Shown here piece by piece: positions 11,466 through 23,276 of a DNA stretch of 64,000 bases (position 1 is its first letter; the number at the start of each line of letters is the position of its first letter). The notes below the pieces were generated by a model that had not been told where the DNA came from, searched no databases, and was given only the letters and a program-made list of their open reading frames with translations. The DNA comes from Pseudocercospora fijiensis CIRAD86 (lineage: Eukaryota; Ascomycota; Dothideomycetes; Mycosphaerellales; Mycosphaerellaceae), in assembly GCF_000340215.1 (NCBI RefSeq), contig NW_006921543.1, positions 682,001-746,000 on the forward strand. The letters run 5' to 3'. The translations under genes were made by a program, and so were the position numbers.

Positions 11466-13187
11466 ATGTGCACTCCTTCCGGATCAAACCCCGTGTCGGC
11501 AATCTCGAAGCCAATCTCACAATCCCAGCCCGGCGGTGAAGTCAAACAACATCATCAGAAAAATCCTCCACTACCAGCTCGAGCGACATCTGCAACAACC
11601 AGCGACGAAGAGCGAGAAAGGACGAAATCTACATCACGACTCTCATCAATATGGAAGAACACGTGCCGCTTCATCTTCTGGCCCTTCCTCTACGTCCCCC
11701 CATCAATGCACTACGACGCATCCAATCCTCCAAGATTCAGCATCTGGCTCAACATCCTCTTCGCATTCGCCGGAGCCTTCACCGTCGCAAACCTCTACTA
11801 CAACCACCCCATCCTCAACATCCTCGCCCATGACTTCGGCGTCGAATACGTTCAAGTCTCGCAAATTCCGACCCTAGCCCAAGCAGGCTACGCAGTCGGT
11901 CTCCTCTTCCTCTGTCCCTTAGGAGACATGTTACGAAGAAGGCCTTTCGTGCTGAGCCTCGTCTTCTTCACAGCCACAATGTGCATAGGCTTAGCCGCGA
12001 CGAGCAGCATCCAAGTCTTTTCCGCCATCCAATTCATCACCGCCGTCACAACCGTCACCCCTCAACTCATGATGCCACTCGTCGGAGATCTGGCCCCACC
12101 GAACCGTAGAGCTTTTGCACTCTCCATCGTCACGACAGGCCTCATGCTCGGAATCCTAGTCGCGAGATTACTCTCCGGAGTCGTCACGCAGTACACGTCG
12201 TGGAGAACGATATATTGGATGAGTGTCGGATTACAATATTTGATTTTCCTCTTGCTGTGGTGCTTCATGCCGGATTATCCTGCTACGAATCCTGGACGAT
12301 TGGGACCGAAGACGTATGTGAAAATTCTTTGGAGTATTTTGGTCATGTTGACCAAACATCCGGTGTTGGTACAGGCATGTGTGATAAGTTTCTTCGTCAG
12401 CGCGACGTTTACGAATTTCTGGACAGTCCTGACGTTCTTACTCGCCGGACCTCCATACCACTACGATGCTGTGGTGATCGGACTTTTCGCATTGGTCGGG
12501 ATTGCGGGTATGTGTCTAGGGCCTTTTTACGCAAAAGTTGTGATTGACAGATTTGTGCCGCTGTTCACGGTGCTGCTGGGGATGGGTTGGTGTATGTTGG
12601 GGATATGTTTGGGAACGTATGCCGGGACCTTCACCGTCGCGGGACCGATTTTACAAGCTTTCTTCCAGGACTTTGGAATGCAGACGACGCAGATTGCGAA
12701 TCGGTCGGCGATATACTCTGTTGAACCGAAGGGAAAGAATCGGGTGAACACTGCATTTATGGTCTTCACGTTCGCGGGTCAGCTCACAGGCACCGCGGTT
12801 GGGGCACATTTGTATGAACGGGGAGGTTGGATTGCGAGTGGGAGCTACAGTGTTGGGAGTATTGGAGTCGCTATTCTGGTCACGCTTGCGAGAGGGCCTT
12901 GGGAAGAAGGTTGGGTTGGGTGGCATGGTGGTTGGAGTATTTGGAAGAAGAGCAAGACTTCTGCCGATGGAAAAGTTACGGAAGTTGATACGCCTGAGGC
13001 GGCTGCGCAGCTTGACGACGCAGAGAAAGCAGTTCATAAAGATCTTCATCAGCATCATCACGGACATGATAGTCAAGATCAGGTCAATTCAGTTGATGCC
13101 GAGAAGAGTATTGAGATGGGAGCGGCGGAGGACGTGGACGATAGATCAGCGAAATCTAAAGAGGACGAAATCTCGGCGGCCAGATGA
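11466..13187 (+). CDS. Major facilitator superfamily transporter (12 TM, DHA1-like)
   Basis: A single-exon gene of 573 residues. The start ATG at 11466 is preceded by GCAGCC. A hydrophilic N-terminus of about 90 residues leads into the first helix (IWLNILFAFAGAFTVANLYYN). The loop after helix 2 carries motif A in the form GDMLRRRPFV. A second half begins near WSILVMLTKHPVL and the helices end near residue 490. The cytoplasmic C-terminal tail is His- and acid-rich (HQHHHGHDSQDQ), which could bind metal or be regulatory. The sequence resembles fungal and bacterial YnfM/DHA1-type drug or metabolite exporters, but the substrate cannot be read. It lies in a plus-strand tandem with the BTB gene, with no sign of co-regulation. 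Confidence 0.88.
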   Translation: MCTPSGSNPVSAISKPISQSQPGGEVKQHHQKNPPLPARATSATTSDEERERTKSTSRLSSIWKNTCRFIFWPFLYVPPSMHYDASNPPRFSIWLNILFAFAGAFTVANLYYNHPILNILAHDFGVEYVQVSQIPTLAQAGYAVGLLFLCPLGDMLRRRPFVLSLVFFTATMCIGLAATSSIQVFSAIQFITAVTTVTPQLMMPLVGDLAPPNRRAFALSIVTTGLMLGILVARLLSGVVTQYTSWRTIYWMSVGLQYLIFLLLWCFMPDYPATNPGRLGPKTYVKILWSILVMLTKHPVLVQACVISFFVSATFTNFWTVLTFLLAGPPYHYDAVVIGLFALVGIAGMCLGPFYAKVVIDRFVPLFTVLLGMGWCMLGICLGTYAGTFTVAGPILQAFFQDFGMQTTQIANRSAIYSVEPKGKNRVNTAFMVFTFAGQLTGTAVGAHLYERGGWIASGSYSVGSIGVAILVTLARGPWEEGWVGWHGGWSIWKKSKTSADGKVTEVDTPEAAAQLDDAEKAVHKDLHQHHHGHDSQDQVNSVDAEKSIEMGAAEDVDDRSAKSKEDEISAAR

Positions 13188-13831
13188 TCCAAGATATATA
13201 AATGGGCAAAGCGCGGCGTTGGGGATATGAAAAGCTTCGAGAGGATACCAGGCAGAGAGATCCCACAATCGTACAAGATGTTCTCACTTGAAAGCCATTG
13301 TCTTCGAAGTGCTGGCTCCCTGAGAATGACGGGAATGCCCCACTTCAGGCAAGCAGACTATTCGAGCGGAGACGATCAGTCAGACGAATTAGAGAAGCCG
13401 CACGTGGCATAAGTAAACGGAGAACAAAAGCGCTCGAGTCCGAAGAACTGATCGGAATCGCCGTGAGCAAAACAATATCCTTCGAGTCCCGTGTAGATTA
13501 CCACTCAGGCTGATTCGTGTGCATCGGCGCAACCATACCACCAAAACTCAGCCATTCCCCATGCCAGTGATGTATCTACCCATCCTCCTACCAAATCACC
13601 ACACCAGCGAGTTCGCTCAAGGGAAATGGTTCTGGTACTCTCGTGGGTCAATGCCGGAAAGTTATTACCACACCGGGAAAGTTGTTGAAGCATCGGGACT
13701 GCGATCCGAGTGAGTAGTGTGGACCCTGCAAAAGCATCATCGCCTGAAATGATGCCGAATATCCAATTAATAAATGAGCCAGAAGGAAGGAATTTAATGG
13801 CAAGAGTCAGTGTTTGCGGTGGTGGTAAGGT
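13188..13831. other. Convergent intergenic region
   Basis: 3' ends of the MFS gene (plus) and the cyclase gene (minus) face each other across about 640 bp. Only short frames occur and no repeat or RNA gene is apparent. Confidence 0.4.
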
Positions 13832-14844
13832 CTAAAATATTGCCACGATGTTGGGCGGACTTGCCACTCCACCGGGAACATACACCGGCTTGCTCACCAC
13901 GAAGAAAGACCACCTCTTGACTTCTCTACAATGCGCTGCCAGTTTCTCCAAATCGAACAGCTCGCCAATGGGCATGCCCCAACCGGCCAACATGACCTCA
14001 TGCAACGAATAATCCTTCTGTGTGGGCCATGCTTCCCACGATGGGTGATCTGCAGCGCAAGCCGAGAAGTTGTTCCACATGAACTCCATCATGTCCTCGC
14101 TTTGCTCCACGCCTGTGAAGGTGAGAGGCTGCTTTGCGCGAAGCGTCTCAATCTCGGGTCGAGAAAGCTTGTTGTATGCATCAAGGTATCCAGAACGAAC
14201 GAAGAGCAGATCTCCAAACTTGATCTCTGTGCCCTGACTCTTGGCCACATCTCGTAGCGTGTCGGCAGGGATAGCGGCTGTCTCGAAGGCATTGTGCGGG
14301 ATGTTGTTTTTCAAGCGGTACTCGTGGTAGTCGAGTAGAATTCCTCTTCCAACGATTCCCTTCTCGGCCCAAGCTCCTATGCCAATATTGTTCGTCTTTT
14401 GCACGCCATTGCGGCCATGGATCTCGTCTAATGTGACACCATTGTAGAAGCGTGCCTCTTTTTGGTAAGCGAAATGTCGGAATCCATCCCATTGACTTGA
14501 CGATTGCGTGTTGAAAGTCCAGACGTCGTCGTTAACGATTCGAGGGGCTTTCTGGTAGACATTCTTCTCGAATGACTGCCGACCGAAGAATGGCACATCG
14601 GCTTGTGCATCGAGTGGCCAGTCTAGGTTGATACGCGTTCCAGTCTGGATCTCGCTCGCGGCGGCCTTGACCACGTCGTCGGAGAGGCGGTTGAGAGTCC
14701 CTAGCTGGTCATCTTTGCCGTATCTTATGCCGCAGTTAGCACGACACGAAGCCAGTACATCTTTTCTGCTTACAATCCCCAGGCATTGTGATGCGGACCG
14801 TTCTTGTCAACGGGCAAAGAGGAAAACGGTATTGGAGGAGGCAT
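13832..14844 (-). CDS. Cyclase family protein (PF04199, kynurenine formamidase-like fold)
   Basis: Two exons, 14844..14774 and 14723..13832, are joined by a 50-nt intron (GTAAGC, CTAAC branch point, CATAAG), giving 320 residues. The spliced N-terminus reads MPPPIPFSSLPVDKNG and then AWGLYGKDDQLGTLNRL, the standard fungal cyclase start. The metal-binding part is present as SQWDGFRHF (about residues 100-108) followed by FYNGVTLDEIHGRNG. The C-terminal domain has FGDLLFVRSGYLDAY and the ACAADHPSWEAWP block. Relatives hydrolyse small amides, lactams or esters with a divalent metal; the fungal proteins are largely uncharacterised. No signal peptide is seen, so it is probably cytosolic. It is divergent from the phosphoesterase gene, about 590 bp apart. 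Confidence 0.87.
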
Positions 14845-15437
14845 GGCGCAGACCTTGATGGACAATATGATATGCTTGGCCTACCTGTAAAGAGAGCCTG
14901 TAGCTGTGAGCGTTTATCTAAGTATACTCTGGTCAGTGTAGAGCTGTACCCATAGCTGCGAACTCGCCTCGCCGGTTCATGGGAGGAGTTGCGAAGTGGA
15001 GAGGGGTTCAAGTTGGACCGAGGAAGAAATTACCTCCTGCGGATTTCCTCCTTCTTTTCCGCCATTACCACAAAATCGACGTGTTAGCTGATTGATCAAT
15101 GCTGTCGTGTCTATTGTCGTTGGCCATCTACCTATGTGAGTGTATGTCCAGATGCCAATGAATCCAGGAGTTGGCCGCAGTATAGAACTAAGGGCTTATC
15201 GCAGATGTCGATTTGGGATAAATGAGTATGCAGCCTTACGACCCGGTCGAAGGACTCCATAAGACATCTCGCAGATGAGTCCTGCTTCCGTCTGTCTGAG
15301 TTGTATGTTCGCTGGCTAGGAGTAACATCCACCGCCTTTCCAGCCACTCCTGCCAACCTCAATCCTTGGCACGATGACGGTACAGGTACAGTAGTTCTAA
15401 CGACTCCACCTCCGATCTATCGATTCGCAACGACACC
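14845..15437. promoter_or_regulatory. Divergent promoter region, cyclase / metallophosphoesterase
   Basis: Shared 593-bp upstream region of two divergent genes. It could hold a 5' UTR intron on the cyclase side, but none is claimed. No binding site is recognised. Confidence 0.4.
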
Positions 15438-16504
15438 ATGGCAAGAGGACCTTGGGACATCCCCAGCATCATCACACAGTGTCTCTCGCCAGCAAAGCTG
15501 ATAGTTCGCATACTCAATCTCATCTTCTCCTTCCTTCGCCCCTACAATCCAATCCGGCAGAATGTCACGTTGGTCTGCATAAGCGACACACACAACCTCA
15601 TCCCGAAGCACGTACCCTTTGGAGACGTGCTCATCCACGCTGGAGATCTGACACAAGGCGGCACTCCGAGCGAGATTCAAGCACAAGTGGACTGGCTGGA
15701 TTCTCTGCCTCATCAATACAAGATCGTGATTGCTGGAAACCATGACTCGCTGCTCGAAGTGCGAAGTCGTGGGACGCTCGACCTCGCAGACCAGAATGTC
15801 GACATAAATTGGCGCTCGATAATCTATCTCCAAGAGGACCCTGCTCGACTACATTTTCCGAGCCGAGGATCTCATGGTGATGGCTGTACGCTCAAGATCT
15901 ATGGATCCCCCATCGTTCCACATGTCGGAGGGCCAGAACATGCATTCCAGGTACCTAGGACTAAGGATCTATGGACTGGACGAGTGCCTCAAGATACAGA
16001 CGTCTTGATCTCGTAAGTTGACGTTGGGAATCAAAATGTCCTACGCTTGAAGTCGCTTGCTGACATCGCTAAAGACACACGCCACCCAGATATCATCTTG
16101 ATCTTCCAGGCGTCAGTCCTCTCGGCTGTGAATTCTTATTACGAGAAGTTCGACGTGTGAAGCCTGCTGTGCACGTCTTTGGACATGTCCACGCGGCGAG
16201 ATCTGACATTTTTGGCCAATTATCTGGAGGGCAGGAACTCGTACGCTGGGACTTGACAGAACGACATCTCGAAGGTGTGTTCTCCGCGGAATCACCAGAC
16301 GGGCTATTCAGCTTCATGTTCAGCTTGATCAATCCGGTAACGTGGTACCACTTGTGCGGCTTCTGGTTCTATAGCTTACGAGCGCTTGTTCTGGAGCGTC
16401 TACTCTGGACCGAGCCGCCTCCTACCACGAGGATGGTAAATGCAGCATTGATGCGATGCGATGAAGGTTGGCTGGGCAATGAGCCGCAGGTAATACATGT
16501 ATGA
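15438..16504 (+). CDS. Calcineurin-like metallophosphoesterase
   Basis: Two exons, 15438..16012 and 16075..16504, with a 62-nt intron (GTAAGT, CTGAC branch, CTAAAG), give 334 residues. All five signature blocks of the family are visible: ISDTHN (D50, H52), HAGDLTQ (D70), IAGNHD (N101, H102), LISHTPP (H193, formed across the splice junction) and FGHVHA (H229, H231). These bind a two-metal centre that cleaves phosphoesters. The C-terminus adds a hydrophobic part (LFSFMFSLINPVTWYHLCGFWFY), possibly a membrane helix. The class resembles the fungal 'ser/thr protein phosphatase family' or rhamnogalacturonase-like MPPED proteins. The substrate is unknown. The splice is well supported because the junction restores the His motif. 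Confidence 0.88.
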
Positions 16505-17235
16505 ATTTCCCGAGTCAACCCAAGACTGGAAGACACGAGAAATTGGCCATGACAGCAGAGGATATTGCTATCTCCCACCAAGTACGTGCACTGACGTACA
16601 AGACGCCATCATTTGGCCAGCACAGCATAGCAGAAGGGGACTTGCTTATTGCGAGCAGATCCTCTGCACGACGGTATCGCTCTTATGACCCTGACTTATG
16701 AAAAGGCCCATCAAGATACATGCGTCGACCCTTGGCCACAGAAAACAGAAACACGGCCATTCAAGACCTATAGCTTAGCGGGTTCGTGGCTGCAACACGA
16801 CATGGGCAACTTCTTGCCGAAATGAACAAGCCAGTTGCACTGCTGGCATAGCTCGGAAGGCATTGAAATCACTCCATTTTGTGCTTGACCCTGGCCACTC
16901 GATTTGTCGCAACAGATAGTCTGGAGCTTCTCAATGCTCTACAACAAGGTCAGTGCAGTCGGACTACTTGACGAGTTGTTCAATCCAGGAGTGGATTCGG
17001 CTACCGTAGCGCGCTTCCACCCTCACTCACACTTTCACATCACCACAGTCTGCAGATACCGCACATCGTTATTGGAGTATCTGTCTAAACAAGAACAAGC
17101 AGTCCGAAGACCCCCACAACGTTGCTCTTGCTGCCGCCCCCAAATTCCTTGGCAAATCCACGAAGCCCAGAATTCCAACCTCATCTTTCATCTATATACA
17201 ATACAACCCACTCCTCCACCATCCAATCAGCACCC
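16505..17235. other. Intergenic, nothing recognised
   Basis: About 730 bp between the phosphoesterase gene and the SINE. Short open frames only; no domain, RNA gene or repeat seen. Confidence 0.4.
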
Positions 17236-17463
17236 GCCCTCTTAGCTCAGGGGTAGAGCGCGTCACTAGTACCTCCTGCAGTCAATGTAGCTATGACGAG
17301 GCCACTAGTTCGAATCTAGTAATCTTGAGCCTTCACGACGAGGTAGTGGCAGTTGCTAACAAATGTACAGGTAGTGGGCACAGTTCAGTTTCAACTTTTT
17401 TTTATTCTAACTCAGCAGAGATAATGTTTTTGTAGAGTGAGTAGCGCTGACCGTAACCGGAAG
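17236..17463 (+). mobile_element. tRNA-derived SINE, copy 1
   Basis: The 5' head is tRNA-like. It has a perfect Pol III A box (TAGCTCAGGGG at 17243-17253) and a B box (AGTTCGAATCT at 17307-17317) with a T-arm pairing ACTAG/CTAGT. Between them is an anticodon-like arm GTCA-CTAGTA-..-TGAC with an intron-like insertion. The acceptor stem does not pair (GCCCTCT against the 3' side), so it is not a working tRNA. The non-tRNA tail from about 17380 (CACAGTTCAGTTTCAAC, eight Ts at 17396-17403, then CTCAGCAGAGATAATG) recurs at 25831-25917. Head plus an unrelated shared tail is the structure of a SINE. It ends with CCGGAAGT. Confidence 0.65.
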
Positions 17464-17582
17464 TTGGCAAGACTTAAGAGCAAGATTTTGGGCCAAGAAC
17501 TTTGCGTGATAGTACTATGGACGGTTACGTACATGACCAATTCCACTTTCACCGGGCGCCTCTTCCTCTTTCCCTTCGTGAT

Positions 17583-20428
17583 TTAGTATTTCGGAAGCTT
17601 CTTCATCCCCTTGCTTCCAAACTCAACACCACCATCATCCATGCCGCTTCGCTTCATAACAGCTCTCAATCGCTGGGCCGCTGAACCATTCTCCTCCTCT
17701 GGCTCCTGCTCGCTCTGCACAACAGCCGTAGAGTCCGTAGTCGAGCCAAAGCTGAACACCTCCGAAGTGTCTACTGGCCAATCTTCCATCATCTCGGCAA
17801 ATGAACTCTGGCTTTGGGTTCCTGTCAGAACCCCAGGCAATTTGCCAAGGCCAGCGGCTCGCTTTCGCTGAGCGTCAGAAGCAGGTCCGACAGTAGCAAT
17901 GGATGTCATCTGGCCTGGCAAATCGGCCGCACGCTCTGCCTTAAGAGGTACTGCTTCGATGCCCACGCCTTTCTTCGCCGCGACCTGCTTAGCCTCTGAC
18001 AGAGCCATCCGTCTTCTTGTTTCGATGTCTCGAGACATTTCGCTCCAATCTGGATCGAGCCTATAAACCACAATTAGCCTTCATTATATGCGGGGTTAGT
18101 GATGAAGTAGATGTATACATACATGCCAATCCTGCGTGCCATCTCGACGTGGTCGGGCTGATCGCTTTCCAGATTTTTCTTGATGTGTTGTGTGAGAATG
18201 CCGACAGACAACGATGGAATAGAAGTGCAATGGGCTGCTTCGCATACGTATCTGCCTTGCGGGTGCTCTGCTGCTTTGGCATGCATACGACGCCGCCATC
18301 TAGAATCCGCGGTATGCTCTCGACCCTCAATGTGCTTCTTTAATGTGGAAGCGTTCTTCCACAATTTCGTCTTGGCTTCTTGGTCCATCGTTTCGTCAGC
18401 AACACAAGCCTGACACAAACGTGGTTCGCCAGAGAGTAATTGCTTCTGCAGCATGAAGTCGAAGAATTCGTAGACCATCAATTCGTACGAGACCTCTTCG
18501 ACTGGCTCGAGATCGCCAGCTGCGTCAGTCTGCACGTTCAAGGTGACTGTTTGTGGAGTCTGCGAGGTCTGCGAACCAGAGGGAGCATCATTACTCAGCC
18601 TAGCTGCACCCTCCCCAGCAACTTCCGTCTCGCCCTGCGCCGGAGTGTCTTCACCTGCAAAGTCGACCCTCGCAGCCTCGCCGGCGTCATAAGACTCATC
18701 GGCTTCTTCCTCGTCAGGTTCGAGAAAATCTTCATCCTCGTTATCGTACTCATTGACGAAGATTGAATCATGGCGCTGCGATCTCAGACGGGCTCTTGCG
18801 CGCTTGTACAGAGTGTCTGCCATTTTGGACCGATTCGACAGCTGCTCCTGACGCTCTTTGATTTGTTCCATAGTAAATGTTTCTTGGAATATCTTGCTGG
18901 CATAAGAGCGAAGTTCTCGCTTGGCCTCGCGACGAAGTCGTCGCATCTGGAGCTTCTGATCCGTTGACGATCGGTCAATGTACTTTTCGACATAAGCTTC
19001 GACCATCTTGTCTTGCTCGGCTTTGGTCAGCTGCAGCTCAGCACGATAAAGAACTTCGTGAGACCTTTCTTTCATTCTCTCTTCACCTGCTTGAACGTCT
19101 TCGCCGTATGCAATACTTCCGATATCAAGCTTCTTGAACATGTCGAGGTATCTTGACCCTTCCAAAACGTGTGACCCAGGACGATGATTCAGCACAGTCC
19201 GAGCTACTTCTCTGCTCTTTACGGCACTCAAGTTGGTAGCCGTGCCTCTTCGCCAAGCATAGAAGCCAATGTCCTTGGTAAACCCAACTTCGTCCGCTCG
19301 GAGCCTTAGGTAAGAACTTAAAGAGACAGCTGAAGCTGCTTTTCCAGGGTTGAGACCACGGCCTCCTTCTTTGGCAGCAAGGAAAATCGGCTGTTCGAGT
19401 GCTTCTTCCTTGATCGAGATATGATGATCATGTCCAGCCAGCAATTGTGAAAAGTTTTCGTAGCGCTTCAGAAAGCCACGACGTAGCAGTATGAGAAGCA
19501 TATAGTAGCCAGGATTCAGGGGAATGTTGTCGGGATTCTCTGGCGGCGTGACGGTCATAATGAGATCGCCACTGTGTAACTCGCCGTCGTCATCATTATA
19601 GCCTTTCAAGTATTCAAACTCGAGCTCGACTGTAAATTTGATCTGCTCAGATCGAGTTATCTTGACGTGCTTCCATCGCATATAATTGTCAGGACGTTTA
19701 CTAGTGAATCCCAGCGAACCAGGCCGCACACCACAAATGCAACCAAGAATCCATGCAAGATGATGCTGCTCTGCGACGTCCACGTACTCTGTGCGATGCA
19801 TGTCCGCATCGATCATGAACCGAAGCTCTTGACGACCAAAGTACGCCTTGGTCTTGGCTTTCTTGTTGATACCGAAGACACGAGCGGCATAGTGGAGAGA
19901 CTTATTGGTCTTGCTGTGATAGGTTCGATAATTTGGTGCCTTATTACCGAGCTTGTTCTTGATCCAATGCCGTAAGGACCAGCGTCTAGAAATAATAGTC
20001 GCAAGCCGAGGGCTGACGTCGACCTTTCTCAATGGTCGAATCCTCTGCACTGCCCAGATGAAGTAGTGCTTGCAATACTCAAAGAGTCTGTCCATGTCCT
20101 CAGGGAAGAAAATGTGGTCGTTTGCGGAGCTGAGTGAATCTCTCGTCACAAGAGAATCTTCTTCACCTAGATGACGAATGTAAATCATAGTCGCAGCACG
20201 GTATTCCCAGAGATGCTTGTCGAGACGAACTTGATAAGACGGTGATTCAAGACGAAAGTCCTCAGACTCGATCATAACTCGCTCGCGGTCTTCCATATCT
20301 TTCTGCTGCTCCTCTGTCATTTCGACTAGCTCCGTTGTGCCATCCTCAAGTTCGTCGAACTGCTCTCGAAGGTATTCGGACAGGCCAGGAGCGCGGGCAC
20401 GGGGAGGTGCTAGCATAGAGATATCCAT
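17583..20428 (-). CDS. DUF3435 tyrosine recombinase-like protein with C-terminal zinc-finger-like region
   Basis: Two exons, 20428..18123 and 18060..17583, joined by a 62-nt intron (GTATGT to TATAG), give 927 residues. The start ATG is at 20428. Residues about 220-440 match the fungal DUF3435 (formerly 'FluG') tyrosine recombinase domain: R235 in CICGVRPGSLG, Y390 and R393 in FYAWRRGTATNLS, and Y427 in GSRYLDMF. These could supply the R-Y-R-Y set used by Starship 'captain' recombinases. A Lys/Arg-rich helical stretch follows, then an acidic linker (DNEDEDFLEPDEEEADE). A Cys/His region starts at C672 and C675 (CQACVADE.. and YVCEAAHC..LTQHIKKN) and looks like paired C2H2-type fingers. The C-terminal exon is polar. 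It may be a captain-type integrase or a domesticated relative; the frame is fully intact and shows no RIP. Confidence 0.75.
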
Positions 20429-21393
20429 ATTGATGAGCGGAGCAGCGAGTTGTTAGTGTGTAGAGCAAAGAACTTAGGCTTGTGGTTGAGTCAGTGTTAT
20501 TACGACTCTAGTTGTTCTGCTCGAGTTGCTGTTCCTTCCTCTTGTTGTGTACTTAGCGTAAAGACCTTAACGATGAACAAGTAGTACTTCAAAAGATTAT
20601 CTGAATTGTCGTCGTTTAGGTCTTCTGCTTTGGTTGTAAAACCGAGAAGGAGTGATTGGAGAGCACTAATATATGCGACGCACTCTACTACGCTTGCCTA
20701 TGTTCCACATTTGTGTGCTTGCTAGAATGTTCAAGGGCAAGGAACCTTTCATCTCTTTTCTTTGATTTGGCTTTCGACATCGAAAGCTCGTGCAAGTGAG
20801 TAGAGCCGTACAGAAGCTGCGACATTGGTAGTGAATTGTCTCTTGCTTTGAGCCGGCATTGTCCTAATACCAGACAAGCTCTGCGTAGTCTTTGATAGCA
20901 TGGAGAGATTTGCTCGGGCTTTCGCAGACCTTCGATGCATACCTAGTACCTCAGAAGACCATCAAAGCATGCGTTGTCCTCGTTTAGGAAGGTCGTCAAC
21001 AAGAGCAATCATGCGAGACATACTGCCGTTTGCCGCTTTCTTCGATTAAGAGAGGTGTTTGGCCAACTTGACAGCTTCAATAGAGGAAATGCTTGAAAGC
21101 CGCAGAACCATCGTACTTAGACGGCTTTGTACACTGTCTTTCGATATTTGCAAACAAGTCATGCCCGCTTTGTGTTCTGTTGTGTTAGCAAACTATCCAA
21201 GCGTAGCAACTTTATTCACTTACTAAGATGTTTGCGCGCCAAAAGTGTTGATAAACACTCCCTATCGCCGACAATTGAACACTTTCGTTCTCCAAGCAAC
21301 TTCTGCAAAGTCACTCAGGACACTCTTCATTTACTCACCCCCAAAAAAAAAACGAACCAAAGAACACAGACACAACGAACCCAAGAATCCACG
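20429..21393. promoter_or_regulatory. Divergent intergenic region, recombinase / coiled-coil protein genes
   Basis: Some 965 bp separates the start codons of two divergent genes. No repeat or RNA gene is recognised. If the recombinase belonged to a Starship, the element's 5' boundary would be sought here. Confidence 0.4.
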
Positions 21394-23054
21394 ATGTCGA
21401 CCGAAGCCTTTCCAGAGGGTGACTTCACCCAGACCGAGCATTGGATCAAAATTAAGTACGGCATGCCGGACAAGGCCGATATCCTCGATGCGCAGAACCA
21501 GACGATAGCAAAGCACATGGTTAAGGAAGCTGGTAAGCGCGACAACTTTGAGTCATTTGTCGAGACCGCGCTTGAACAGCAGTTCAATCTGTAAGTCATC
21601 CTGACCCTTCTCCATTCATTGCCCCTTCTCCATTTATGACTCCGCCTCCTCCATTCATGCCTCTTGCTTCATTCATGCCCATTTCCAGTTTTAACTCCCA
21701 GGCTGCCCGTCATAAATCACGGCAATAATGCATCCTGCTTGGCGAGACGATGCTGCTGCTACTGCTGCTGCTGCTAAAGTAGCTGTGAGGCATGCCGTGT
21801 TTCCAAAAGAGCAGCTCTGCATACGGGCCCAGGCCCAGGCTCGCTGATTCGCAGACGGAGGCTGTTGAGTGCTAGACCAGTGCAGAGCGAAGCCACTTCT
21901 CGGTCTCCATTTACTAACTTTTTCTACGCAGACTCAAAGCAATTGGCGAGAAGGTCGGAGTCGACAAAGAGGTGATCTCGGCCGCCAGCCCAACGAAGCG
22001 TTCACCTACTAAGAAATCCTTCAACGTCGATACACTCGGTGCGGACTTCCATGACCGGGTCTTCCACGCCACAATCGAATATCTGCGCGAGAAGTATGCC
22101 AAGATGCCCAAGAATTTGATTACTCAAAACGCGCCAGCTGCCCAGGGCGAATTTAAGAATTGGCTCCCAGTCATGAACGAGAAATTGGAGACGAATGATG
22201 CAAGCCTGCTTGCAGACCAAAATACCACCATCCAACTTCAGACATACCTGAAGGCTGCCAAGTTAGTTAAGAAGGCCTTCCAGAACAAGATCCAAGAAGA
22301 ACGCGAGAAGGAGGTAGCAGAGGCGAATGAGCTGCGTGCAGAACTCGAGGCTTGGTTTGACGCTCTTGATCCTGAGTTGCTTTCTACCCTAACGGAGGGG
22401 CTGAAGAAAGTGGAGTCGGAGAAGAGCGAAGAATGGGATTTTGTAGAAGACGCCAGCGATCCAGCCCTTCGCACAACTGTTAAGAATGTCTTCGACTACT
22501 TCGCCGACGAACTGGAGAACGTGGACGTTGTGATTCAAGGCTGGACCACTGAACAGCAAACGCATGCTTACTTGACCATGATGCAAAACATTCGTGCGGA
22601 TCAGCCCTTGAGACTTACAGAGGAGGAAGATGCTGAGCTTTTCAAAGCCAATGTGATGGGCCTCCCACCAACAGATTTCGTTAAGCAGGCGTATCTCACC
22701 AGCAAAGCCTTTATGGCGGACAACAAACAGGCCTTCCGCCACACCAAGGCCGGAGGATATCAGAGCCACCTCGCTACACAGATTGCGTACCTGAAGAGGA
22801 ACATGCCGGATGTCACAGGCGAGGATGGCGCTGACCTGAAGACCCAAGGTTTCACTGACTTGGACACGTTTCAGGAAGATATGCGTCACGAATTCATGTT
22901 GAACATGAACAAGGTGGTCAACAAGGTGGTCAGGAAGTCCGCCAAGCCAGACGCGAGTACTGCTGCCAATGCCCAATCCGGTACTACTGCTGGTGGATCT
23001 CCTGGCCGCAAGCGCTATGGCACTCGTCATGGCGGAGACGTGCTAGATGATTGA
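21394..23054 (+). CDS. Hypothetical protein with coiled-coil region
   Basis: Two exons, 21394..21590 and 21932..23054, give 439 residues. The intron is unusually long for this window (341 nt) but has GTAAGT, a TTACTAAC branch point and TACGCAG, and the frame joins as QQFNLLKAIGEKVGVDKEV. The protein is mostly helical and charged, with a predicted coiled coil near residues 160-200 (FQNKIQEEREKEVAEANELRAELEA). Two basic patches, PTKRSPTKKS near residue 87 and a C-terminal GSPGRKRYGTRHGG, suggest a nuclear or nucleic-acid role. No domain is recognised and no membrane segment is seen. It is divergent from the recombinase gene. Confidence 0.75.
21751..21775. repeat. CTG trinucleotide microsatellite inside an intron
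   Basis: An imperfect run of TGC/CTG units lies within the 341-nt intron of the coiled-coil protein gene. It helps explain the intron's length. Confidence 0.75.
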
Positions 23055-23276
23055 GGTGGACGTTTAGCAGACCGCTAGGCGAAGAGAGAGAGAGAGAGGG
23101 CGATTTGCATAGAGCTTGAGGTAGAATAGTCTGGGGTTGCCTTTGGGTGTATGCCGTATTCGAACTTGAGACAATACAATGATTCATAAGAGCTGCTTTT
23201 CCCACTCGTATCTTCGCCGACGTTGCTCACAAGTGCTTTTTCACATCGACCGCCTCCGGAACTCAGGTATTTGGGA

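Noticed and set aside
17236..17331. A functional intron-containing tRNA gene, possibly tRNA-Thr(AGT)
   Set aside because: A and B boxes and an anticodon-like arm are present, but the acceptor stem does not pair, and the 3' flank is shared with a second locus, so a SINE is the better reading.
9344..20428. A complete Starship or a biosynthetic cluster spanning these genes
   Set aside because: No flanking direct repeats or cluster backbone enzyme are seen; the gene set looks ordinary. Only the recombinase itself supports the idea.
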